Shown: positions 1 through 5,917 of the stretch, piece by piece
Layout: every line of letters starts with the position of its first letter
Numbering within the stretch: the first letter of the stretch is position 1
Source: Desulfobulbaceae bacterium UBA5628
GTDB taxonomy: Bacteria > Desulfobacterota > Desulfobulbia > Desulfobulbales > Desulfurivibrionaceae
Length of the DNA stretch: 7,133 nt
Reading direction: 5' to 3'
Assembly (NCBI GenBank): GCA_002421565.1
Contig: DIKC01000133.1
Span: forward strand, 410 to 7,542
Made by a program: the position numbers and the translations under genes
The notes under the pieces: model-generated
Database searches by the model: none
Told to the model about the DNA's origin: nothing
Seen by the model: the letters and a program-made list of their open reading frames with translations, nothing else

Positions 1-1369
1 CAACTCCTTTGTCACCCGCGACGGCCTGGAAATGGGCCGCGCCCAGGTGGTCCAGGCCCAGGCCTGCCGCCTCGATCCCGAGGCGCGGATGAACCCGGTG
101 CTGCTCAAGCCCTCCAGCCAGGTGGGCAGCCAGGTCATCGTCAACGGTCGACCGGTGGGCAACATGAGCGTAGATCAGTACGTGGCCTACAAGGAAACCG
201 CCTGGCAGGCGGTGACCGCCGCCTACGACTCCCTGGCCGCCGAGTTCGACGGCATCATCCTGGAAGGGGCGGGCAGCCCGGCCGAAGTCAATCTCAAACA
301 CCACGACATCGTCAACATGCGGATGGCCCGCCACGCCCAAGCGCCGGTGCTGCTGGTGGGCGACATCGACCGGGGCGGGGTCTTTGCCTCCTTTGTCGGC
401 ACCCTGGCGGTGATGGAGGAGTGGGAACGAACCCTGGTGGCCGGTTTCGTGGTCAACCGCTTTCGAGGCCAGGCCTCGCTGCTGGACGATGCTTACGCCT
501 ACGTGGAGGATTACTGCGGCAAGCCGGTGCTCGGGATGGTGCCCTTTCTGGAGCGGCTGGGGCTGCCGGAGGAGGATTCGGTGGGCTTCAAGGCCGGGCT
601 TTACGAAACCGCGCCCCCGGCCGGCCCCCATGTCACCCTGGCCCTGATCGACCTGCCCCACATTTCCAACTTCACCGATTTCGAGCCCTTCCTGGGCGAA
701 CCGGACGTGCATCTGGTGGTGATCCGCACCCCGGCCGACCTAAGTCGCTGGGCCGGGAAAGCCGCGGCCCTGCTACTGCCGGGCAGCAAAAACGTGATCA
801 ATGATCTCGCCTACCTGCGGGAATCCGGCCTGGCAACGGGGTTGACGGAACTGGCGGCTGGGGGGCGGACGCCGATCATCGGCATCTGTGGCGGCTTCCA
901 GCTCCTCGGCCAACGGATCGACGATCCCTTTGGTCTGGAAGGAACAGTCGGCACCTCCATCGAGGCGCTCGGCCTGCTGCCCGGCCTGATCACCACTCTG
1001 GAAGCGGATAAGACCCTGACCCGGCGGACCGGGACACATCAAGCGTCCGGCCGCAAGGTGCATGGTTACGAGATTCACCACGGGGCCAGCGCCTCCAACC
1101 TGCCCCCGGCCCTGCGATTGACCGAGCCGGAACAAACGGCCGGGGCGGCCAGCGCCGACGGCCTGCTCTGGGGCAGCTACCTGCACGGCATCTTTGACGC
1201 CGATGATTTTCGGCGCTGGTTCATCGACGACCTCCGCCAACGCCAAGGACTGCCGCCGCGCACCGCCATCCAATACTCCTACGACCTGGAACCGGCCCTC
1301 GACCACCTGGCCGCCACCGTCCGCCAGGGCTTGGACATGGAACGCATCTACCGTCTACTCGGCCGCTGA
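1..1369 (+). CDS. cobQ: Cobyric acid synthase (glutamine-hydrolysing), 5' truncated by window edge
   Basis: Catalyses the ATP-dependent amidation of four peripheral carboxylates of adenosyl-cobyrinic acid a,c-diamide with ammonia from glutamine (late cobalamin synthesis, cytoplasm). The open frame runs off the left edge: the codons before the ATG at 32 read NSFVTRDGLE, which continues the CobQ family sequence, so 32 is an internal Met and not the start. About 455 residues are visible; the family usually has about 480-510, so roughly the first 30-50 residues, including the P-loop, are missing. Seen: GRAQ...MNPVLLKPS, a DRGGVFAS segment in the synthetase domain, and a C-terminal class I glutamine amidotransferase domain with the nucleophile in IIGICGGFQLLG (Cys codon 887-889) and the catalytic His in GSYLHGIF (codon 1184-1186). 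It ends at TGA 1367-1369 with no clear terminator behind it. The anaerobic-route name cbiP would apply equally. Confidence 0.96.
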   Translation, partial: NSFVTRDGLEMGRAQVVQAQACRLDPEARMNPVLLKPSSQVGSQVIVNGRPVGNMSVDQYVAYKETAWQAVTAAYDSLAAEFDGIILEGAGSPAEVNLKHHDIVNMRMARHAQAPVLLVGDIDRGGVFASFVGTLAVMEEWERTLVAGFVVNRFRGQASLLDDAYAYVEDYCGKPVLGMVPFLERLGLPEEDSVGFKAGLYETAPPAGPHVTLALIDLPHISNFTDFEPFLGEPDVHLVVIRTPADLSRWAGKAAALLLPGSKNVINDLAYLRESGLATGLTELAAGGRTPIIGICGGFQLLGQRIDDPFGLEGTVGTSIEALGLLPGLITTLEADKTLTRRTGTHQASGRKVHGYEIHHGASASNLPPALRLTEPEQTAGAASADGLLWGSYLHGIFDADDFRRWFIDDLRQRQGLPPRTAIQYSYDLEPALDHLAATVRQGLDMERIYRLLGR

Positions 1370-1396
1370 CAAAGATTATTCCTGAATCAGGGAGGT

Positions 1397-1528
1397 GAAA
1401 GCGGGGGGATTCTGGCGGGACTGCCCAAGCGGATCGACGGCCGGGTTTGGTCTTTCAAACATCCGGACGGCATCATCCAGGCATTTTACCGGGTATGCAA
1501 ACGGGCCGGGGAGGCCTTGAGGGACGGA
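1397..1528 (+). pseudogene. Tyrosine recombinase (phage-type integrase) remnant
   Basis: This stretch has no credible start codon. In the frame of the cobQ stop it reads GGILAGLPKRIDGRVWSFK and then DGIIQAFYRVCKRAG. That resembles the part of site-specific tyrosine recombinases (XerC/phage integrase superfamily) just before the HDLRH box, where proteobacterial members typically read 'LPRR.DGRVF...AF.RACKRAGI..L.FHDLRH'. The HxxR motif and the catalytic Tyr are absent: after CKRAGEALRDGLRP the frame runs into the dus-derived fragment on the other strand. About 40 codons survive, so this is a relic and not a working gene. The family call rests on remembered consensus and not on a search; a chance resemblance is possible. 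Confidence 0.5.
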
Positions 1529-1651
1529 TTACGGCCGTCTCTGTTCTGTAAACTCCAGGATTCGGAGCAGGTCGCCCAGCCCTTTGCTTCTTTTGAGTTC
1601 CTGGGCCAGGGGGAGCAGGTTCGATTCGCGAATCTGGCAGAGTACTTACTT
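1529..1651 (-). pseudogene. Decayed 3'-end copy of a tRNA-dihydrouridine synthase gene
   Basis: Read on the minus strand this segment encodes CQIRESNLLPLAQELKRSKG followed by LGDLLRILE, then diverges (FTEQRRP) to a TAA at 1529-1531. It matches the C-terminus of the intact dus gene in this window (CQIHDPDLLPLARELKRSKG, ADLLQLLE). Bases 1551-1651 align without gaps to 4068-4168 with 13 mismatches by my count (about 87% identity). A Glu codon of dus (in KEVLCQI) is TAA here at 1646-1648, and there is no N-terminal part, so it cannot make a Dus protein. Most base changes alter amino acids, in line with relaxed constraint or a diverged donor. It lies directly after the stop codon of the GGDEF gene. 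Confidence 0.85.
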
Positions 1652-1658
1652 TTGCAGC

Positions 1659-3014
1659 TTACCCGGTTTTGTCCTCGTCCGGCAGTGCCGGAGCCCCTCT
1701 CTGCTCAAAATAACAAACTCGATTTCTCCCTCGATTCTTGGCGTCATACAGCGCACGGTCAGCCATTTCTATCAGCACCCCGGGTTGTTGGGTGCTTTCG
1801 GGAATCATGGTTGCGACTCCGATACTGACGGTGACCTTTCCAGATGGGGAGCCGGCGTGGGGTTCGTTCAGTGATTCGATGGACGCATGAATCGACCGGG
1901 CGAGCTGCAACGCGTTTGCCGCATCTGTATCTGCCGCAATGATAGCAAATTCCTCCCCCCCGTAGCGTGCGGACAGATCGGAGGAGCGACGGGATCCCCC
2001 TTGCAGAATCCCCGCTATCTTACACAGGCAATCGTCGCCCAACCGGTGCCCGTAAAGATCGTTGTAGTTTTTGAAGAAATCGACGTCGATCATCAGCAAG
2101 GCGAGCGGTTGTCGGGTTCGCTGCGCCCGGCGCCATTCATTCAGCAGCACTTCATCAAAACGACGACGATTCGCGATACCGGTCAAACCATCGGTGCTGG
2201 AAAGTGTTGCAAGTTTTTTGTTGGCCGCCTCAAGAGAGCGGGTCCGCTCAAGAACTTTCTGTTCGAGTTGGTCGTTGACTTGCTGTAATGCCTGCTCAGC
2301 CTGCTCCCGTTTGAGTAACAGCGTTTCGATGCTGGCCGTCATGCGATTAAATGCGTCTACCGTCAGACGCATTTCCGGCGGATCGCCGGGGCATTCCGCC
2401 ACCCGTACGTTGAAATCACCCGCGCCGATTTGCCAGGCGGATTTTTCGAGGCGCACCAGCGGTGCGAGACCGACCTGCATAATCCGGATAAGGAGGAAAA
2501 CCATCAAGACCAGCATGATCAACAGCATGCCGAGGGTGAGCAATACGCTTTGCCAGAGTCGATTTTCATGAGGGACAGAGGTGAATGACACCGTCATCCT
2601 GCCGTAGTCCGTTCCCCCAACCACGAGCGGACGCGATACATTCGGGTGGGCTAGGTTGATCAGGCGGGCAAACCATTTCGGCCGGTGTGCCGCCGAGTGG
2701 TCATTTCGTGCCACCATGGGCGACATCCCCTTATTCTCCCAGGCCACGGCATCGACAATGTCGCATTGTACCCGCTGGCGCAGGATCTCCTCGATGGTGG
2801 CGAAATCGCCGATGATGACCTCGCGCTTCAGTTCCTGCTCCAGCACGGTGAGCATCGCGTCCATTTCCTGCTTGATGTGGCCTTGGTATTCGCGCGACTC
2901 CTTGATCGTCATGAAGACCACGGTAAGGAGCCCGACCGCCGACAACACGGCGACGATGCCCAAGAGCAGGCGCGAACGCAGGGATAATCGTGCGGTGAGC
3001 CCAGGCATGGTCAT
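1659..3014 (-). CDS. Membrane diguanylate cyclase (periplasmic sensor, HAMP, GGDEF)
   Basis: Predicted inner-membrane enzyme making cyclic di-GMP from two GTP. Of 451 residues: a basic N-terminus, TM1 about 16-36, a periplasmic region about 37-154, TM2 about 155-177, a HAMP-like linker about 178-231 (LAPLVRLEKSAWQIGAGDF), a coiled coil about 232-270 and a GGDEF domain about 273-437. The catalytic domain looks intact: STDGLTGIANRRRFDE, IDVDFFKNYND, the signature GGEEF at 352-356, and an inhibitory-site RxxD (RSSD, 343-346) five residues before it, so product inhibition is expected. There is no EAL domain. The ATG at 3014 overlaps the stop of the upstream phnD-like gene as ATGA, indicating translational coupling; an ATG at 3008 is an alternative start. 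The periplasmic region probably receives the signal from the binding protein encoded upstream (inference). The 3' end abuts the dus fragment. Confidence 0.93.
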   Translation of the reverse strand: MTMPGLTARLSLRSRLLLGIVAVLSAVGLLTVVFMTIKESREYQGHIKQEMDAMLTVLEQELKREVIIGDFATIEEILRQRVQCDIVDAVAWENKGMSPMVARNDHSAAHRPKWFARLINLAHPNVSRPLVVGGTDYGRMTVSFTSVPHENRLWQSVLLTLGMLLIMLVLMVFLLIRIMQVGLAPLVRLEKSAWQIGAGDFNVRVAECPGDPPEMRLTVDAFNRMTASIETLLLKREQAEQALQQVNDQLEQKVLERTRSLEAANKKLATLSSTDGLTGIANRRRFDEVLLNEWRRAQRTRQPLALLMIDVDFFKNYNDLYGHRLGDDCLCKIAGILQGGSRRSSDLSARYGGEEFAIIAADTDAANALQLARSIHASIESLNEPHAGSPSGKVTVSIGVATMIPESTQQPGVLIEMADRALYDAKNRGRNRVCYFEQRGAPALPDEDKTG

Positions 3015-3892
3015 TCGGTTCCGATCGGCAACACGGTGCCGCGATAGAAGCGCCGATAGTTGTCGTACTTCTGGTCATCGGCGGCGACAAAGCCCGTTTC
3101 ACCGTTTGCCCCGATCAGATTTGCGGCGGCTTGCAGGATTTTTTTACCCTCCTCGTCCCGGGCCATTTGGATGAATGCTTCCCGTACCGCTTTGACCGTG
3201 TTCCGCGATACCCGGGGGTGGGCCATTATCGGCAGATTCAGGTACGCTTCCGACTTCCAGATGGTGTGGTAGCGCAATTTCTCGCGGGTGGCGTAATCTG
3301 CCATGATTTCGGCATTGACGCCCGCGGCGGCGATCCGTCCGGTTTTCAATTGTCCCATCACCCCTTCCTGATTGCCGCCGAACAAGGGGGTCACCCGGAT
3401 GCCGGCCTTGAGCAGTGCGTCCATTGGCAGCCAATACCCGACAAAGGCTTCCGGCGAGGGGAAGCCCACTTCTTTGTTGGACAATTGCGCCAGGATTGTA
3501 AGCCGGGAATCTTCTCGCACCACGATGGCGCCATGGATGTGCTTGCCGACCGGGCGGGCGATAGCCCGCCATTCCAGGCGGTCACGAGCAGGGGTGAATA
3601 GCTGATTGGTATAGGCGAAAGCAGCGTTGCCTTCCTCCACCGTCATCCTGGTGGTTTCCGGGGCGGTGCGCCCTATTTTCAGCCGCAGGGGAACGTTGCT
3701 TCGGGTGCTGACGTAACGCAGTATGGGATTCCAATACTCTGCCGTCAAAGTAACGCTTCTCTGGTTGAGGACATAAAAAGAGAGCGGTTCCCCGGCAAAC
3801 GCCAGGTTTTCGAACAGGCAGAGGATGAAGATGAAAAGGATGGTAAGATAGCGAGAGCGCTCTTTTCTTCTTTTCATCGACTTTGTCACCAC
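3011..3892 (-). CDS. PhnD-like periplasmic substrate-binding protein
   Basis: Resembles the phosphate/phosphite/phosphonate ABC-transporter binding proteins (PhnD superfamily). The 293-residue product has a basic N-terminus (KSMKRRKERSR), a hydrophobic stretch at about 15-32 and a likely signal peptidase I site after AFA (residue 33), so it should be secreted to the periplasm; no lipobox is seen. Family-like segments are the early EYWNPILRYV, EEGNAAFAYTNQLF, the middle NKEVGFPSPEAFVGYWLP, then GNQEGVMGQLKTGRIAAAGV, and the late MARDEEGKKIL. No permease or ATPase gene adjoins it; the only partner is the overlapping GGDEF gene, so a sensory rather than transport role is inferred, as with NspS/MbaA in Vibrio (an analogy, not homology). 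Start: GTG at 3892 or 3889 behind a GAGGTGG ribosome site; ATG at 3877 is possible but far from it. The ligand is unknown. Confidence 0.85.
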   Translation of the reverse strand: MVTKSMKRRKERSRYLTILFIFILCLFENLAFAGEPLSFYVLNQRSVTLTAEYWNPILRYVSTRSNVPLRLKIGRTAPETTRMTVEEGNAAFAYTNQLFTPARDRLEWRAIARPVGKHIHGAIVVREDSRLTILAQLSNKEVGFPSPEAFVGYWLPMDALLKAGIRVTPLFGGNQEGVMGQLKTGRIAAAGVNAEIMADYATREKLRYHTIWKSEAYLNLPIMAHPRVSRNTVKAVREAFIQMARDEEGKKILQAAANLIGANGETGFVAADDQKYDNYRRFYRGTVLPIGTE

Positions 3893-4033
3893 GCCACCTC
3901 ACCCCGGATCGATGATAAGAATTTGCTTTTTTCATCGCCTGTCAAAAAAAGATGCAAGTGACACCCCGCCCAAATTCCTAACTTTAAAACAGCCGATTTA
4001 TGTCCATAGCACCCGCCGATCGGTTTGTCAATT
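3893..4033 (-). other. Intergenic leader between dus and the phnD-like gene
   Basis: This 141-base gap is visibly more AT-rich than the genes around it. It holds the candidate promoter at its dus end and the GAGGTGG ribosome-binding site (3900-3894) at its phnD end. I see no hairpin followed by a T-run, so no rho-independent terminator for dus. Confidence 0.5.
4003..4031 (-). promoter_or_regulatory. Candidate sigma70 promoter for the phnD-GGDEF pair
   Basis: On the minus strand a consensus -35 TTGACA (4031-4026) is followed by a 17-base spacer and TATGGA (4008-4003), preceded by TG one base upstream (extended -10). It begins just past the dus stop codon and would give a leader of about 100 bases before the phnD-like start. 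Spacing and -35 are good; the -10 hexamer matches only 3 of 6. Transcription from dus could also read through, since no terminator is visible between them. Confidence 0.4.
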
Positions 4034-5023
4034 TCAAATCCAGGCCCCAGAATCCAGATAGCGGGGCAATTCCAGGAGTTGGAGCAGGTCGGCCAGCCCT
4101 TTGCTTCTTTTGAGTTCCCTGGCCAGGGGCAGCAGGTCCGGGTCGTGAATCTGGCAGAGGACTTCCTTGAGTTTGACCAGCACCTGCTGGTCGCCGCAGA
4201 AAAGCAGCCGGTAGCGTTCGCTGAGTTCGACGAGATAGCGCCGCAATTCGGCTTTCTTTTCCGGCGGGCTGGACTCCGCCTGGTAGCTGCCCCGGAGGCG
4301 GGAGAACAGGAGGGGATCGGCGATGGCGCCCCGGCCGAGCATCAGCCCGGCCGCCCCGGTTTCGGCCAGGACTTCCCGGCCCCTGGCGGCGGTGAAGATG
4401 TCGCCGTTGGCAATCACCGGCAACGGGCATTGGCGGACAACCCGGGCGGTGATCCGGTGATCCGCCGCCCCGGTGTACATCTGCTTGACGGTGCGGGGAT
4501 GAAGGATCAAAAAGTCGATTCCGCAATCGGCAAAATGCCCGAGGAGGGCAAAAATTTCTTCCGGGTCGGCGAACCCGGCCCGCAGCTTGATCGAGAAGCT
4601 GCCGCTGATCTCCCGGCGGAGGGCATCGAGCATCCGGCTTAAGGCGTCCGGGTCACGCAGCAGGGCGCCGCCGGCGGTGTTGCCGGTCATCCGGCCATAG
4701 GGGCAGCCGAGGTTGAGGTTGAGATGGCGCGCCCCCAATTCCTGGGCGGTCCTGGCGGCGGTAAGCAGGGCGGCGGTATCGGTGCCGATCAATTGCACCA
4801 CCAGCGGCACCCCGGCCTCAGCGGCGGTTATCTCCCGGCGGTCGTTGGCGGAGATGTTTTTTCTGGCGCTGGCCTTGACCCGGACAAATTCGGTAAAAAC
4901 CACATCGGGCCGAACCCATTCGATGAACAGCCCCCGCAGCGCCCGGTTGGTAAGCCCTTGCATCGGCGCCAGCATCAGGGGTGGCTTGCCGGGGGGCCAG
5001 GGCAGTTTGGTGGTGTTTTCCAT
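4034..5023 (-). CDS. dus: tRNA-dihydrouridine synthase
   Basis: FMN-dependent, NADPH-using enzyme reducing uridine to dihydrouridine in the D-loop of tRNA (cytoplasm; Dus family, COG0042). The 329 residues have the usual length and the expected TIM-barrel landmarks in order: LAPMQGLTNRALR at 18-30 (FMN site), VVQLIG at 75-80, NLNLGCPYGRMTGNTAGGAL with the catalytic Cys at 107, SIKLRAGF at 144-151, ILHPRT at 173-178, and PVIANGDI plus LMLGRGAIADP near 202-237 (phosphate-binding end of the barrel), then the helical C-terminal domain. The subfamily (A, B or C type) cannot be assigned by eye. The start ATG follows GAGAAGGG closely. It is divergent from tetR and upstream of the phnD-GGDEF pair on the same strand. 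Its last 35 or so codons are duplicated in decayed form at 1529-1651. Confidence 0.95.
   Translation of the reverse strand: MENTTKLPWPPGKPPLMLAPMQGLTNRALRGLFIEWVRPDVVFTEFVRVKASARKNISANDRREITAAEAGVPLVVQLIGTDTAALLTAARTAQELGARHLNLNLGCPYGRMTGNTAGGALLRDPDALSRMLDALRREISGSFSIKLRAGFADPEEIFALLGHFADCGIDFLILHPRTVKQMYTGAADHRITARVVRQCPLPVIANGDIFTAARGREVLAETGAAGLMLGRGAIADPLLFSRLRGSYQAESSPPEKKAELRRYLVELSERYRLLFCGDQQVLVKLKEVLCQIHDPDLLPLARELKRSKGLADLLQLLELPRYLDSGAWI
4068..4168 (-). repeat. Direct repeat, intact copy (inside dus 3' end)
   Basis: Partner of the decayed copy at 1551-1651, same orientation, offset exactly 2517 bases, 88 of 101 bases identical without gaps by hand alignment. The two copies flank the phnD-GGDEF pair. 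Confidence 0.9.
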
Positions 5024-5045
5024 TCCCTTCTCTTTAGATTAGAAG

Positions 5046-5092
5046 GCCGCCACCTTTCCCGTGGACCTGAAAGTCACGGGCAAGGAAGCGGC
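5046..5092 (-). promoter_or_regulatory. Large imperfect hairpin in the presumed dus leader
   Basis: Three nested paired blocks: GCCGC (5046-5050) with GCGGC (5088-5092), CCTT (5053-5056) with AAGG (5082-5085), and CCCGTG (5058-5063) with CACGGG (5075-5080). They are separated by a symmetric 2x2 and a 1x1 internal loop and closed by an 11-base loop: 15 base pairs in 47 bases. It lies 22 bases before the dus ATG and upstream of the tetR promoter, so only the dus transcript should carry it. There is no T-run on either side, which argues against a simple terminator. A control element for dus translation or a dispersed repeat unit are both possible; no known riboswitch class is recognised. Confidence 0.55.
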
Positions 5093-5107
5093 ATGCACGA
5101 CGCCCAA

Positions 5108-5136
5108 TGTTTAAGCCATGCGCAGAGGGAATGCAA
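5108..5136 (-). promoter_or_regulatory. Candidate promoter for dus
   Basis: On the minus strand TTGCAT (5136-5131), a 17-base spacer and TAAACA (5113-5108). Both hexamers are only partial matches to consensus, but the spacing is ideal, and transcription would start near 5100, placing the hairpin at 5046-5092 in the leader. Confidence 0.3.
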
Positions 5137-5153
5137 GAGCGCCATTTATATTG

Positions 5154-5180
5154 TTGACAGACAAGTCTGTCTATTATAGA
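5154..5180 (+). promoter_or_regulatory. Promoter of tetR, overlapping its operator
   Basis: TTGACA (5154-5159), a short 15-base spacer, and TATAGA (5175-5180). The inverted repeat at 5157-5170 starts within the -35 and fills most of the spacer, so a bound repressor would block RNA polymerase. Expected transcription start is about 5186-5188, almost at the ATG at 5190. Confidence 0.6.
5156..5171. promoter_or_regulatory. TetR operator O1
   Basis: Perfect inverted repeat GACAGAC-AA-GTCTGTC (7-base arms, 2-base centre) inside the tetR promoter. The core ACAGAC-N2-GTCTGT recurs at 5794-5807. Position and symmetry are typical of autoregulated TetR-family genes. Confidence 0.75.
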
Positions 5181-5189
5181 TTGCGGGTC

Positions 5190-5774
5190 ATGTCAGATAA
5201 AGAAACCAGCCCCGCCCGTGAGCGGATCATCGAAACGGCTCTGAACCTCTTCTACCGGCAGGGCTACCTGGCCACCGGGATCAATCAGATCATCGCCGAA
5301 TCCCAGGTGGCCAAGGCGACTTTTTACGCCCAGTTCCCTTCCAAGGAAGATCTCTGCATTGCCTACCTGCAGGCCCGTCACCATCGCTGGATGGGCTGGC
5401 TCAGGGAGAGCGTCGAGAGTCATCCCGCCGGGCTGGCGCGGCTTCTCGGCATTTTTTCGTTTCTCCGGCAATGGATGGCGGACAGTGACTATCGAGGCTG
5501 CGCCTTCCTGAACATCGCCACCGAGGTGCCGGACATGGATTCCAGGATTCGGGCGGAGGTCATCAGGCACAAGGATGGTCTCCAACGTTATCTGGCGGCA
5601 ATCATTCAGGAGAGTATTCCCGGCGAGGGTGCGGCCAAGCCCATCGATCCCGAGGTTATTGCCGGAATCGTCTATGTCCTGGTCGAAGGTGCCATCGTGG
5701 CCAGCCAGAATTATCACGCCGCCTGGCCCATCGACCGCGCCCAGGAGGCCGTGGAGAAGTTAATGGCCCGGTAA
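5190..5774 (+). CDS. TetR/AcrR-family transcriptional repressor
   Basis: Predicted ligand-responsive DNA-binding repressor, 194 residues, normal for the family. The N-terminal TetR_N domain is clear: ARERIIETALNLFYRQGYLATG (9-30), then the helix-turn-helix INQIIAESQVAKATFYAQF (31-49) and SKEDLCIAYL. The C-terminal ligand/dimer domain contains YRGCAFLNIATEVPD (101-115), a GCxFxN-type signature common in one group of TetR regulators, with Cys56 and Cys104 as possible redox or electrophile sensors (inference). The frame is open further up to an ATG at 5118, but that start would make the promoter and operator coding and has no ribosome site, so ATG 5190 is chosen. There is no Shine-Dalgarno before it either; with the predicted transcription start the mRNA would be nearly leaderless. 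Likely targets are its own gene and the DJ-1 gene downstream, by the shared operators. Confidence 0.93.
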   Translation: MSDKETSPARERIIETALNLFYRQGYLATGINQIIAESQVAKATFYAQFPSKEDLCIAYLQARHHRWMGWLRESVESHPAGLARLLGIFSFLRQWMADSDYRGCAFLNIATEVPDMDSRIRAEVIRHKDGLQRYLAAIIQESIPGEGAAKPIDPEVIAGIVYVLVEGAIVASQNYHAAWPIDRAQEAVEKLMAR

Positions 5775-5793
5775 TTTTTTTCAGGGGCACCAG

Positions 5794-5807
5794 ACAGACC
5801 TGTCTGT
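5794..5807. promoter_or_regulatory. TetR operator O2, upstream of the DJ-1/PfpI gene
   Basis: ACAGAC-CT-GTCTGT, identical in both arms to the core of O1 and with the same 2-base centre length. It lies 20 bases after the tetR stop and 110 bases before the DJ-1 start. It is nested in a weaker outer palindrome (CACCA at 5788-5792 with TGGTG at 5814-5818). I could not identify a convincing -35/-10 pair around it. Confidence 0.7.
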
Positions 5808-5917
5808 ACTTCGTGGTGACTGATGGATGAACACCTGCCTGCCGGCGGATTTTATCAACACGCACAATCGAAACCGTCCGTGCTTAGACGCAAACCAATA
5901 AACAAGGAGGCATACAC

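Noticed and set aside
773..1306. Long minus-strand open frame within cobQ
   Set aside because: Typical antisense shadow of a GC-rich gene; cobQ is certain on the other strand.
1523..1539. Possible terminator hairpin GACGG-loop-CCGTC after cobQ
   Set aside because: Five-base stem, no T-run on either strand, and it overlaps the relic/scar junction.
1517..1828. TTG-started + strand open frame antisense to the GGDEF gene end
   Set aside because: Its parts are the integrase-like relic, the antisense of the dus fragment and the antisense of GGDEF; no own family resemblance and no ribosome site.
3940..3945. Second TTGACA on the minus strand before the phnD-like gene
   Set aside because: No acceptable -10 at 15-19 bases; the only TATCAT lies 22 bases away.
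5118..5189. Extended N-terminus for the TetR protein from ATG 5118
   Set aside because: It would place the promoter and perfect operator inside the coding region; the TetR_N domain begins right after the ATG at 5190.
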